Source: Nocardioides sp. Root1257
Lineage (GTDB): Bacteria > Actinomycetota > Actinomycetes > Propionibacteriales > Nocardioidaceae
Assembly (NCBI RefSeq): GCF_001425175.1
Contig: NZ_LMDV01000001.1
Location: 62,001 to 126,000 of the forward strand
Length of the DNA stretch: 64,000 nt
Direction of reading: 5' to 3'
Shown here: positions 20,847 through 30,235 of the stretch, piece after piece
Position numbering within the stretch: position 1 is the stretch's first letter
Layout: the number at the start of each line of letters is the position of its first letter
The notes under the pieces: model-generated
Database searches by the model: none
What the model was told of the DNA's origin: nothing
What the model saw: only the letters and a program-made list of their open reading frames with translations
Position numbers and translations under genes: made by a program

Positions 20847-21832
20847 CCGCGCCGGTGATGTCTGCGAGCGATCGGGCGCAGTCCGTCGTCGCCTTCGGTG
20901 GCGGCCACGGGCTCTCGGCGTCCCTGCACGCGCTGCGGCTCCTGGTCGCCGACCTCGTGATCGACGACCTGACCGCCGTGGTCACCATCGCCGACAACGG
21001 CGGCTCGTCCGGCCGGCTGCGCTCGGAGTTCGGCGTGCTCCCACCGGGCGACCTGCGGATGGCGCTCGCGGCGCTGTGCGGCGAGCACCAGTGGGGCGAC
21101 ACCTGGGCACGCGTGCTCCAGCACCGGTTCGCCGGTCACGGGGAGATGAACGGGCACGTCATCGGCAACCTGCTGATCGTGGGGCTGTGGGAGCAGCTCG
21201 GCGACCCGGTGGCCGCCCTCGACTGGGTCGGGCGGCTGCTCGGCACGAGCGGGCGGGTGCTGCCGATGGCGCTGACCCCGCTCGACATCACCGCCCAGGT
21301 GCGTGGCCTGGATGCCGCCGACCCGGCGGCGGCCTCGACGGTCAGCGGCCAGGTCGAGGTCGCCACGACGGCGGGGGAGATCGTCTCGATCGCGCTCGAC
21401 CCGCCGGACCCCGAGCCCTGTCCGGAGGCGATCGCGGCCGTGGGCGCGGCCGACTGGGTCGTGCTCGGGCCGGGCTCGTGGTTCACCTCGGTGATGCCCC
21501 ACCTGATGGTGCCGCAGCTCCGCGACGCGCTGGTGCACACCGACGCGCGGGTGGTCGTGGTGCTCAACCTCGCCGACGAGGCCGGCGAGACCGACGGCTT
21601 CGGCCCCTTCGACCACCTGGCCGCGCTGATGGAGCACGCGCCTGACCTGCGCATCCACACCGTGCTCGCCGACCTGGACAGCGTCGGCGACGACGCCGGC
21701 GACCTGCATGCCGCGGTCGCGTCGTACGGCGCCGCGCTGCACCTGGCGGACGTCGCTCTCCACGACGGGAGCCCCCACCACGACCCGCAACGGCTGGCTG
21801 CGGCGTACACCGCGATCATGACCGGTCGGTGA
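20843..21832 (+). CDS. yvcK: YvcK/CofD-fold gluconeogenesis factor
   Basis: A 329-aa protein of the YvcK (CofD-like) family. The N-terminus shows the UDP-sugar/phosphate-binding GGGHGLSASLHALR, and VTIADNGGSSGRLR and GDLRMALAAL follow, all family signatures. FAGHGEMNGHVIGNL and LGPGSWFTSVMPHL are also conserved. In Bacillus YvcK is needed for growth on gluconeogenic carbon and for cell shape; in mycobacteria CuvA serves cell-wall metabolism. The GTG at 20843 gives a GTGA overlap with rapZ. Placement before whiA and the glycolytic genes agrees with a link between carbon flux and cell envelope. Confidence 0.93.
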   Translation: MTAPVMSASDRAQSVVAFGGGHGLSASLHALRLLVADLVIDDLTAVVTIADNGGSSGRLRSEFGVLPPGDLRMALAALCGEHQWGDTWARVLQHRFAGHGEMNGHVIGNLLIVGLWEQLGDPVAALDWVGRLLGTSGRVLPMALTPLDITAQVRGLDAADPAAASTVSGQVEVATTAGEIVSIALDPPDPEPCPEAIAAVGAADWVVLGPGSWFTSVMPHLMVPQLRDALVHTDARVVVVLNLADEAGETDGFGPFDHLAALMEHAPDLRIHTVLADLDSVGDDAGDLHAAVASYGAALHLADVALHDGSPHHDPQRLAAAYTAIMTGR

Positions 21833-21881
21833 CCTCAGGGTCGTGGTCGAGGGTCGTTGACTCGCGTGGCAGGATCGGGCC

Positions 21882-22868
21882 ATGGCGATGACGGCACAGG
21901 TGAAAGCAGAGCTGTCGAGCACCCCGGTCACCAAGACCTGCTGCCGCAAGGCGGAGGTCGCCTCGATGCTCCGGTTCGCGGGCGGTCTGCACATCGTCAG
22001 CGGGCGCATCGTGGTCGAGGCCGAGTTCGACACCGGCGCCGCTGCGCGGCGGCTGCGCACCAACATCGCCGAGGTCTACGGCCACCAGTCCGACGTCGTC
22101 ATGGTGCAGGGCAACGGCATCCGCAAGGGCAGCCGCTACATCGTCCGTGTCGTCCGCGACGGCGAGGCGCTCGCGCGCCAGACCGGCCTGCTCGACCAGC
22201 GCGGTCGCCCCGTCCGCGGGCTCCCGCCGGCCGTCGTGTCGGGTGGTGGCTGCGACGCGGTCGCGGCCTGGCGTGGTGCGTTCCTCGCCCACGGCTCCCT
22301 GACCGAGCCGGGTCGGTCGTCGGCCCTCGAGGTGACCTGCCCCGGACCCGAGGCCGCCCTGGCGCTGGTCGGGGTCGCCCGTCGCCTCGGGATCCACGCC
22401 AAGGCGCGTGAGGTGCGCGGCGTCGACCGGGTCGTGATCCGCGACGGCGACGCCATCGGCCAGCTGCTCACCCGCCTCGGTGCCCACGAGTCGCTGATGG
22501 CCTGGGAGGAGCGTCGGATGCGCCGCGAGGTGCGCGCGACCGCCAACCGGCTCGCGAACTTCGACGACGCCAACCTGCGTCGCTCGGCCCGGGCCGCGGT
22601 CGCGGCCGGCGCCCGCGTCGACCGTGCCATGGAGATCCTCGGTGAGGAGGTTCCCGACCACCTCAAGCTCGCCGGCCAGCTCCGGCTCGAGCACAAGCAG
22701 GCCTCCCTCGAGGAGCTCGGCCAGCTGCACGACCCGGTCTTGACCAAGGACGCGATCGCCGGCCGGATCCGGCGGCTGCTGGCCATGGCCGACAAGCGCG
22801 CCGAGGAGCTCGGGATCCCCGACACCGAGGCGTCGCTGACGCCGGAGATGCTGGCCGACGAAGGCTGA
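21882..22868 (+). CDS. whiA: DNA-binding regulator WhiA
   Basis: WhiA, 328 aa. The N-terminal domain is homologous to LAGLIDADG homing endonucleases but without catalytic function ([20 protein letters not shown], about 17-36). The C-terminal region carries a helix-turn-helix ([23 protein letters not shown], read here in shortened form as [14 protein letters not shown]) that contacts DNA. In Streptomyces it works with WhiB to switch on sporulation septation and ftsZ; in non-sporulating actinobacteria it controls cell division more generally. ATG 21882 is preceded 6 nt upstream by CAGGAT, a weak -10-like sequence. A second ATG lies two codons downstream. Confidence 0.96.
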   Translation: MAMTAQVKAELSSTPVTKTCCRKAEVASMLRFAGGLHIVSGRIVVEAEFDTGAAARRLRTNIAEVYGHQSDVVMVQGNGIRKGSRYIVRVVRDGEALARQTGLLDQRGRPVRGLPPAVVSGGGCDAVAAWRGAFLAHGSLTEPGRSSALEVTCPGPEAALALVGVARRLGIHAKAREVRGVDRVVIRDGDAIGQLLTRLGAHESLMAWEERRMRREVRATANRLANFDDANLRRSARAAVAAGARVDRAMEILGEEVPDHLKLAGQLRLEHKQASLEELGQLHDPVLTKDAIAGRIRRLLAMADKRAEELGIPDTEASLTPEMLADEG

Positions 22869-22976
22869 TCCCGGGACCTTCGGCAGTTACTGGCACGTAC
22901 GCCGGACGGGCACGCTGGACCTGTCGACCCAGACGATAGGGTCGACGTCGTCCCCTTGCACTCCGTGATCGACTAG

Positions 22977-23987
<1,011 letters not shown>

Positions 23988-23989
23988 CC

Positions 23990-25189
23990 GTGGCGGACTA
24001 CGCAGGACTCGGCGACGTTGCCGGCAAGCGCGTCCTGGTCCGCTCGGACCTGAACGTCCCGCTCGACGGCACGACCATCACCGACGACGGGCGGATCCGG
24101 GCCAGCGTGCCGACCATCCGGGAGCTGGCCGAGGCCGGCGCCCGGGTGGTCGTCACCGCCCACCTCGGGCGGCCGAAGGGCGCGCCGGAGGACCGGTACT
24201 CGCTGCGTCCCGTCGCGGCCCGCCTCGGCGAGCTGCTCGGGCAGGACGTCGCGTTCGCGACCGACACCGTGGGGGAGAGTGCCCGGGCCACGGTCGCCGG
24301 CCTCGCCGACGGCCAGGTCGCCGTGCTGGAGAACGTCCGGTTCAACCCGGGCGAGACCAGCAAGGACGAGACCGAGCGAGGAGAGTTCGCCGACCAGCTC
24401 GCCGCCCTGGCGGACGCGTTCGTGTCCGACGGCTTCGGCGTCGTGCACCGCAAGCAGGCGTCGGTCTACGACGTCGCGCAGCGGCTCCCGCACGCGATGG
24501 GCCAGCTCGTCTCGACCGAGATCGGCGTGCTGCGCCGCCTCACCAAGGACCCGGAGCGCCCGTACGTCGTGGTGCTCGGCGGCTCGAAGGTCTCGGACAA
24601 GCTCGGCGTGATCGACAACCTGCTGGGGAAGGCCGACAAGCTGCTGATCGGCGGCGGCATGGTCTTCACCTTCCTCAAGGCCCAGGGCCACGAGGTCGGC
24701 AAGAGCCTGCTGGAGGACGACCAGCTCGACGTCTGCCGCGCCTACCTGGAGCGGGCGCAGCAGTCGGGCGTGGAGATCCTGCTGCCGACCGACATCGTGG
24801 TCGACACCGCGTTCCCGTCGGGGGACCGCACGCCGGAGCCCCGGGTCGTGCCCGCCGACGAGATCCCGGCCGACGCCCTCGGGCTCGACATCGGTCCCGA
24901 CTCGGGAGCCGCGTTCGCGGCGGCACTGGCCGATGCCCGCACCGTCTTCTGGAACGGCCCGATGGGCGTGTTCGAGGTCGACGCGTTCGCCGCCGGCACC
25001 CGCGCGGTGGCGGAGGCGCTGACGAAGGTCGACGGCCTCTCGGTGGTCGGCGGTGGCGACTCCGCCGCCGCCGTACGCACGCTCGGCTTCGACGAGGTCG
25101 CGTTCGGACACATCTCCACCGGCGGCGGCGCGAGCCTCGAGTACCTCGAGGGCAAGACGCTCCCCGGCATCCAGGTCCTGGAGGACTGA
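23990..25189 (+). CDS. pgk: Phosphoglycerate kinase
   Basis: Phosphoglycerate kinase of 399 aa, making ATP from 1,3-bisphosphoglycerate. The signature [13 protein letters not shown] is at the N-terminus. The hinge and nucleotide-binding segments [12 protein letters not shown] and [10 protein letters not shown] follow, and the C-terminal [10 protein letters not shown] loop is intact. The GTG at 23990 lies 2 bp after the gap stop and begins with [15 protein letters not shown], the normal length for actinobacterial enzymes. The next gene, tpiA, starts 5 bp later, so the three glycolytic genes form one operon. Confidence 0.97.
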   Translation: MADYAGLGDVAGKRVLVRSDLNVPLDGTTITDDGRIRASVPTIRELAEAGARVVVTAHLGRPKGAPEDRYSLRPVAARLGELLGQDVAFATDTVGESARATVAGLADGQVAVLENVRFNPGETSKDETERGEFADQLAALADAFVSDGFGVVHRKQASVYDVAQRLPHAMGQLVSTEIGVLRRLTKDPERPYVVVLGGSKVSDKLGVIDNLLGKADKLLIGGGMVFTFLKAQGHEVGKSLLEDDQLDVCRAYLERAQQSGVEILLPTDIVVDTAFPSGDRTPEPRVVPADEIPADALGLDIGPDSGAAFAAALADARTVFWNGPMGVFEVDAFAAGTRAVAEALTKVDGLSVVGGGDSAAAVRTLGFDEVAFGHISTGGGASLEYLEGKTLPGIQVLED

Positions 25190-25194
25190 GCAGC

Positions 25195-25989
25195 ATGGCG
25201 AAGAACCGCACCCCGCTGATGGCGGGGAACTGGAAGATGAACCTCAACCACCAGGAGGCCATCGTCCTGGTGCAGAAGCTCGCGGTGACGCTGGCCGACA
25301 AGAAGCACGACTACAGCCGTGCCGAGGTCGTCGTGGTGCCGCCGTTCACCGACCTCCGGTCGGTGCAGACGCTCGTCGACGGCGACCGCCTGCAGATCAG
25401 GTACGGCGCCCAGGACGTCTCCACCCACGACTCGGGCGCCTACACGGGCGAGATCTCGGCCGCCATGCTGGCCAAGCTCGGCTGCTCCTACGTCGTGGTC
25501 GGCCACAGCGAGCGCCGCCAGTACCACGCCGAGACCGACGCCATCGTCAACGCCAAGGCCCACAAGGCGCTCGCCGCCGGCATGGTGCCGATCGTGTGCG
25601 TCGGCGAGGGCCTCGACATCCGTCAGGCCGGCGAGCACGTCCCGCACTGCCTGACCCAGGTCGACGGCTCGCTCGAGGGCTTCACCGCCGAGCAGGTCGC
25701 GGGACTGGTCGTGGCCTACGAGCCGGTCTGGGCGATCGGGACCGGCGAGGTCGCGACCCCTGAGGACGCCCAAGAGGTCTGCGCTGCGATCCGGGCGCGG
25801 ATCCGGGAGATCCACGGTGACGGCGCCGCCGACTCCGTGCGCGTGCTGTACGGCGGCTCGGTGAAGGCGTCGAACGTCGGCGGCATCATGGTCCAGACCG
25901 ACGTCGACGGCTGCCTGGTCGGCGGCGCGAGCCTGCAGACCGACGAGTTCGGCGGCATCTGCCGCTTCTACGACATGCCGGTCCTCTGA
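25195..25989 (+). CDS. tpiA: Triosephosphate isomerase
   Basis: TIM-barrel isomerase of 264 aa that interconverts dihydroxyacetone phosphate and glyceraldehyde 3-phosphate. The catalytic Lys is in AGNWKMN, the catalytic His in GHSERR and the catalytic Glu in [11 protein letters not shown]; the phosphate loop is YGGSVKASN. All active-site residues are present. It follows pgk by 5 bp and closes the gap-pgk-tpiA unit. secG begins 31 bp downstream with its own -10 element, though read-through is likely. Confidence 0.97.
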   Translation: MAKNRTPLMAGNWKMNLNHQEAIVLVQKLAVTLADKKHDYSRAEVVVVPPFTDLRSVQTLVDGDRLQIRYGAQDVSTHDSGAYTGEISAAMLAKLGCSYVVVGHSERRQYHAETDAIVNAKAHKALAAGMVPIVCVGEGLDIRQAGEHVPHCLTQVDGSLEGFTAEQVAGLVVAYEPVWAIGTGEVATPEDAQEVCAAIRARIREIHGDGAADSVRVLYGGSVKASNVGGIMVQTDVDGCLVGGASLQTDEFGGICRFYDMPVL

Positions 25990-26006
25990 TCGTGCCCGAC
26001 CTGACG

Positions 26007-26023
26007 TAGGCTCTGCGACTGTG
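26007..26023 (+). promoter_or_regulatory. Leaderless promoter of secG
   Basis: TAGGCT -10 element (26007-26012) with 8 nt to the GTG start at 26021 and no Shine-Dalgarno sequence. Confidence 0.45.
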
Positions 26024-26251
26024 GAACTTCTCTTCACCATCGTGCTCATGATCACCAGCGCCCTGATGATCCTCCTCGTCCTGCTGCACAAGGGGCGCGG
26101 AGGCGGTATGTCCGACATGTTCGGTGGCGGCGTCTCCAGCTCCCTGGGCGGCTCGTCCGTCGCGGAGCGGAACCTCGACCGACTGACGATCGGCATCGGC
26201 GCCATCTGGTTCGCCTGTGTCGTGGCGCTGGGGCTCCTGCTCGCGTACTGA
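26021..26251 (+). CDS. secG: Preprotein translocase subunit SecG
   Basis: SecG, 76 aa, the small accessory subunit of the SecYEG channel. Two membrane helices (about 3-20 and 53-75) flank a glycine-rich cytoplasmic loop with the family segment GGGMSDMFGGG. The final helix ends GLLLAY at the C-terminus. The neighbours tpiA upstream and rbpA downstream are the standard actinobacterial order. Start GTG 26021 yields the usual ELLF-type N-terminal helix. Confidence 0.93.
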   Translation: MELLFTIVLMITSALMILLVLLHKGRGGGMSDMFGGGVSSSLGGSSVAERNLDRLTIGIGAIWFACVVALGLLLAY

Positions 26252-26308
26252 GCTCGTGTACTGACCGCATTGTTCTGACGTCTCGGAGACTCGAAGGGGA
26301 TTACACCG

Positions 26309-26668
26309 GTGGCTGGTGGAGGAAACGCGATTCGCGGAAGTCGGGTCGGGGCTGGCCCCATGGGCGAGGCGGAGCGCGGCGATGCCGCACCGCGTCAGAC
26401 CGTGACGTACTTCTGCGCACGAGAGCACCGTTCGGTCGTGCCGTTCTCGACCGAGGCTCAGATCCCGGACTCGTGGGACTGCCCCAAGTGCGGCCTGCCG
26501 GCGAGCCTGGACTCGGACAACCCGCCGCCGGCGCCGAAGATCGAGCCCTACAAGACGCACCTGGCCTACGTGAAGGAGCGTCGCTCCGACAAGGAGGCCG
26601 AGGACATCCTCGACGAGGCCCTCAACCTGCTCCGCAGCCGACGCAAGTCCGGCGACATCATCTTCTAG
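26309..26668 (+). CDS. rbpA: RNA polymerase-binding protein RbpA
   Basis: RbpA, 119 aa, an actinobacteria-specific activator that binds the principal sigma factor and the RNA polymerase beta' subunit and stabilises open promoter complexes. The N-terminal segment AIRGSRVGAGPMGEAERG is nearly invariant in the family. The zinc-binding core has FCAREH and CPKCG, and the basic C-terminal part (RRSDKEAEDILDEALNLLR) is the sigma-interaction domain. An AAGGGG ribosome site lies 9 nt before GTG 26309. It is convergent with the MEDS/ATPase gene, the two stops being 4 bp apart. Confidence 0.96.
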   Translation: MAGGGNAIRGSRVGAGPMGEAERGDAAPRQTVTYFCAREHRSVVPFSTEAQIPDSWDCPKCGLPASLDSDNPPPAPKIEPYKTHLAYVKERRSDKEAEDILDEALNLLRSRRKSGDIIF

Positions 26669-26672
26669 CGAT

Positions 26673-27602
26673 TCAGGCCGGACGCTTCGCGTGCAGCCGC
26701 ACGTGCGTCCCGGTCGCGTCGGTGCCGACGTCGACCGCCGTGCACAGCTGCCGGGCCAGCCACAGCCCGTGGCCGTGGTCCGCGGGCTCGGACGGCGGCA
26801 GCATCCCCGAGAGCGGGTCGGCCAGCCCCCGGCCGCCGTCGTGCACGTGGCACACCCAGGTCGGCCCGTCGTCGTACACGTGCAGGCGAGCCGGTGGCGT
26901 CCCGTGGATCAGGGCGTTGGTCAGCACCTCGGTCACGGCCAGCGCCAGGTCGTCGACGAGGTCGGGCGCGAGCCCGGCCTCCGCGCCCCGCGAGTGCACC
27001 AGACGGCGCGCGAGCGCCACCTCCGACGGAGACGAGAGATCGAGCGTGGTGGCCCCCGGTGGTGGCGGCGCGACCTGCGCGAGGTCGGCCAGCAGCCCCA
27101 TCGGGTCCTCGGACCGCGGGCCGGGTACGACGGGCACGGTGCCCTGCACCGAGCCGTGGGTGTCGAGCCCGATCTCGAGGAGGTCGGCCGGGAGCGCGCC
27201 TGCGTCGTACGGGCAGAGCACGTCGACGGGCGTGTCCGCGAAGAGCACGTTGATCGCGGCCTCGATCCGGCGGTAGTCGACCAGCTCGGCCGGCACGCGG
27301 CTCGCCAGGTCCTGCTCCGAGACGACCCGCGCGCGGGCGCCCCGCTGCTGGGAGATGAAGTCGAGCTGCACCCGGTAGGCGTTCCACTGCGGGGCGTAGA
27401 CGTCGGCCTCGTCGAGGAACCTGACCTGGTCCGCGTCGGAGCCGAGGGCCGCCCGGACCAGGTCCAGACGGTGCGGGGAGCCGATGAGCAGGCCGGGTTG
27501 GCCCTGCTCGAGGCCGTCGCGGAGGAAGCCGCCGACGGACTCGGCGTACTGCTGGTCGCCGTCGTAGAAGAGCCCGGTGTGGGTCGCACCCGTCATCGTC
27601 AT
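26673..27602 (-). CDS. MEDS-domain protein with anti-sigma-type ATPase domain
   Basis: A 309-aa protein made of an N-terminal MEDS (DcmR-type sensory) domain (about 1-165; THTGLFYDGDQQYAE, PGLLIGSPHRLDLV) and a C-terminal HATPase_c domain of the RsbW/anti-sigma kinase class. The ATPase N box reads LAVTEVLTNALIHG and the G1 box HDGGRGLADP; GHGLWLARQL is the second glycine segment. It lacks a DHp/His phospho-acceptor region, so it is not a classical sensor kinase. RsbW-like proteins bind sigma factors and phosphorylate STAS proteins. It overlaps the MEDS-STAS gene upstream by ATGA, so the two are made together. No sigma factor gene is adjacent. Confidence 0.85.
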   Translation of the reverse strand: MTMTGATHTGLFYDGDQQYAESVGGFLRDGLEQGQPGLLIGSPHRLDLVRAALGSDADQVRFLDEADVYAPQWNAYRVQLDFISQQRGARARVVSEQDLASRVPAELVDYRRIEAAINVLFADTPVDVLCPYDAGALPADLLEIGLDTHGSVQGTVPVVPGPRSEDPMGLLADLAQVAPPPPGATTLDLSSPSEVALARRLVHSRGAEAGLAPDLVDDLALAVTEVLTNALIHGTPPARLHVYDDGPTWVCHVHDGGRGLADPLSGMLPPSEPADHGHGLWLARQLCTAVDVGTDATGTHVRLHAKRPA

Positions 27603-28459
27603 GGCTGGACCCGCATCCGCTCGTGCCCGAGATCGCAGATCTCGAGCGTGCGGCGTACGGCGTTCGAGGCACCGTCCAGGAGCAGCCACCCGTCGGCGGG
27701 CAGGCTCGCCGCGGTCGCGCGGAGCGCCGACAGGGAGCCGACGTCAGTGAACGTCAGGGCTCGGAGGTCGAGGTGCAGGCGCGGCACCACCCCCGCTCGC
27801 GACAGCACCGCGCGTCGCAGCTGGTCGCGGTTGGAGAGGTCGACCTCACCGCTGACGCGCAGTCCCCACGGCTCGTCGACGGCGAGGAACTGGGCGAGGG
27901 ACCGCTCGGCGCGCTCGGGTGAGGCACCGGCGTGCTCGCCGGCGAGCGACGCTCCCGCGTCGCCGCTGAGCCGGTCGGCACGGTAGAGGCACACGGAGCT
28001 GACGCCGATCTCGCGCTGGAGGTCGGTCGACAGCCGCTCCCAGCGAACGGTCTCCTCGACGGAGCCGAGCAGCGCCGCGAGCTCGTCCATGTGGGCCGCC
28101 ACCCGCAGCCCGGGGAACCCGTCCTTGCGGGTCTGCGCCGCCGCGGCGCGGAACCCGTCGGCGACCGCGCCCAGGTCGGTGGGTCCTCGTCCGTAGGCCT
28201 CGGCGAACGAGCGCACCTGCAGCTGCCCGGCTGCCAGGGCTGCGGCGGCGTCGAGGTGAGGAGGCAGGCTGCGCAGCATCGCCTGCGCCTGCTCGTCGCT
28301 CGCGACGTACAGCAGGCGGTCGCCGTCGCTGAGGGCCCGCTCGACGAAGGTCGTCGCGATCTGCGCGGACTGCTGCTCGTCCGTGGGGAACGCGCACAGG
28401 TGCGTCCCCGGCTCGAGCGAGCAGAGGTCCACGGATGCGGGGAGCGCGCCGGGAGTCAC
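27599..28459 (-). CDS. MEDS-domain protein with STAS (anti-sigma antagonist-like) domain
   Basis: A 286-aa protein with an N-terminal MEDS domain (about 10-180; PGTHLCAFPTDEQQ, GDRLLYVASDEQ) and a C-terminal STAS domain (about 195-286; LRVSGEVDLSNRDQLRRAV). In SpoIIAA/RsbV proteins the phosphorylated Ser lies in a DSSG motif; here the equivalent position reads DVGS (D239-S242), so the canonical acceptor is missing. MEDS domains are thought to sense small molecules such as C1 compounds. GTG 28459 is the only start that includes the whole MEDS domain without running upstream. Expression is coupled to the downstream MEDS-ATPase gene (ATGA overlap). Confidence 0.83.
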   Translation of the reverse strand: MTPGALPASVDLCSLEPGTHLCAFPTDEQQSAQIATTFVERALSDGDRLLYVASDEQAQAMLRSLPPHLDAAAALAAGQLQVRSFAEAYGRGPTDLGAVADGFRAAAAQTRKDGFPGLRVAAHMDELAALLGSVEETVRWERLSTDLQREIGVSSVCLYRADRLSGDAGASLAGEHAGASPERAERSLAQFLAVDEPWGLRVSGEVDLSNRDQLRRAVLSRAGVVPRLHLDLRALTFTDVGSLSALRATAASLPADGWLLLDGASNAVRRTLEICDLGHERMRVQP

Positions 28460-28523
28460 CCGGTCACTAGAGCCGGGAGGACGGGGGAGACGACGAAACG
28501 GCCGGCAGTCACGACGGAGCTCA

Positions 28524-29249
28524 CTACAGCTGTGACGCGGCCTCACGGTCCAGGAACCAGATCGTCTCCTCGCGCCCCGTGACGCCGGCGGCAGGGATCT
28601 CGTGGAGGTCGGCGCCGCCGAGTGCGGAGGCAACGGCGGACGCCTTGCCCGCGCCGCTGACGAGGAACCAGACCGACCGGGCGCGGTTGAGGGCCGCGAA
28701 GGTGAGGCTGATGCGCTCCGGCGGAGGCTTCGGGGAGCCGGTGACGCCGACCGCGATCTGGTCGGAGTCGAGCTGCGGGAAGCCCGGGAAGAGCGACGCG
28801 ATGTGTCCATCGGGCCCGATGCCCAGCATCACGATGTCGAACTCACCGGCGCCGTGCTCGCGCAGCGTCGCGGCGTACGCCGTCGCGCCGGCGTCGACGT
28901 CGGCGGCGTCGGCGGTCGAGGGCATCGGGTGGACCCGCGCGGGGTCGGCCCCGACGGCGTCGAGGAAGGCCGCCTGCGCCTGCCCGCTGTTGCGGTCGTC
29001 GGAGTCGGGCGCGACGAAGCGCTCGTCGCCCCACCAGATGACGACCTGCGACCAGTCGACCTCCGACCCGGGGGAGAGCCGCGCGATCTCGCGATGGATG
29101 TCCTCCGCGATGGTGCCGCCGGTCAGCGCGATCTGCGGGACCCCGCCTGCCGCCTGGGCGTCGGCGAGGCGGCTCAGCAGCTCGCCGGCGACGGCGGTCG
29201 CGAGGGTCGTGGAGGCGTCGTGGACCTCGACGCGTGGTTCGGTGGTCAC
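28524..29249 (-). CDS. pgl: 6-phosphogluconolactonase
   Basis: A 241-aa lactonase (DevB/SOL family) that hydrolyses 6-phosphogluconolactone, the second step of the oxidative pentose-phosphate pathway. Family motifs are LTGGTIAEDIHREIA, WWGDERFV and GIGPDGHIASLFPG. It is the last gene of a six-gene minus-strand operon and overlaps opcA by GTGA. The C-terminal DREAASQL is a normal ending. The following 64 bp up to the MEDS-STAS gene hold no recognisable gene. Confidence 0.94.
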   Translation of the reverse strand: MTTEPRVEVHDASTTLATAVAGELLSRLADAQAAGGVPQIALTGGTIAEDIHREIARLSPGSEVDWSQVVIWWGDERFVAPDSDDRNSGQAQAAFLDAVGADPARVHPMPSTADAADVDAGATAYAATLREHGAGEFDIVMLGIGPDGHIASLFPGFPQLDSDQIAVGVTGSPKPPPERISLTFAALNRARSVWFLVSGAGKASAVASALGGADLHEIPAAGVTGREETIWFLDREAASQL

Positions 29250-30160
29250 GAGCTGGTGCTCCCCATCTTCAGCAGCCGCTTGGCGGTCTCGGCGTACACG
29301 TCGTCCTCGTCGAGCCGGCGCAGCTCCTCGGCCAGCAGCTCCGGGAGCTCGCGGCGCTTGAGCGCCACCGGACGGTCCGGTCGGTCGGGCGAGGAGAAGG
29401 TCGCGAGCTTGCCGTCGGTGCGGCTGATCCGGATCGGACCCTCCTTCGTCTCCATCACCACCTCGGTGATGCCCGGGCCCGCCGAGTTCTTGCGATCCAC
29501 CTCGACCTTGAGCCGGTCCGCCAGCCACGCGGCCAGCAGGTCGGCGCTGGGACTGATCCGCTCGGCCGTGACGGAGGCGCGGGTGACCTTGAGCGGCTGC
29601 TGGTCGAGCGCAGCCGCGAGCAGCGCCCGCCACAGCGTGATCCGGGTCCAGGCGAGGTCGGTGTTGCCCTTCGTGTACGCCGAGCACTGCTGGTGGATCG
29701 CCTTGGTCTTGCCACGCGAGGCGGCGGCGGCGTCGGTGACCCGACGCTGCGCCAGCTGTCCGAGCGGGTCGCTGGCCGGGTCCTCCGGCGGGTGGTTCGG
29801 CCACCACACGGCGACCGGGGAGTCGGGCAGCAGCAGCGGGAGCACCACCGACTCGGGGTGCTTGACGACCTCGCCGCTGAGCCGGATCAGCGCGGTCTCG
29901 CCGGTCCAGCCGGAGCCGGTGCCGACCTGGGCGTTGACCTGGGCGGCGCCGCGTCCGTTGCCGAGGATCACGCCGAGGACCCGGGCCGGGTGCTCGTGGG
30001 AGGCGGCTCGCGCCGCCTTCATCGCGCCCTCGGCGTCGTCCTCGTCGACGACGATGACCAGGGTCATCACCATGCCCATCGCGGGGCTGCCGGCGCGGGT
30101 GCGGGCCCGCAGGAACTCCGCCGCGATCTCGGCCGAGTTGGTGTCGATGAGCTCGATCAT
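29246..30160 (-). CDS. opcA: Glucose-6-phosphate dehydrogenase assembly protein OpcA
   Basis: OpcA, 304 aa, an assembly or activation factor for glucose-6-phosphate dehydrogenase in actinobacteria and cyanobacteria. The N-terminus MIELIDTNSAEIAAEFL and the central WWPNHPPEDPASDPLG are characteristic of the family; no enzyme motif is present. Its position between zwf and pgl is conserved in this phylum and supports the assignment. ATG 30160 is the start. A 75-bp gap separates it from the zwf stop, the only gap of note in the operon. Confidence 0.94.
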   Translation of the reverse strand: MIELIDTNSAEIAAEFLRARTRAGSPAMGMVMTLVIVVDEDDAEGAMKAARAASHEHPARVLGVILGNGRGAAQVNAQVGTGSGWTGETALIRLSGEVVKHPESVVLPLLLPDSPVAVWWPNHPPEDPASDPLGQLAQRRVTDAAAASRGKTKAIHQQCSAYTKGNTDLAWTRITLWRALLAAALDQQPLKVTRASVTAERISPSADLLAAWLADRLKVEVDRKNSAGPGITEVVMETKEGPIRISRTDGKLATFSSPDRPDRPVALKRRELPELLAEELRRLDEDDVYAETAKRLLKMGSTSS

Positions 30161-30235
30161 TCCGGGGTCCCCTCGAAAGTGTGGGTCGGAGGAGCGAAGC
30201 GGGGGAGAGCCGCAGTTTCGTGGGGTGGGGTCATT

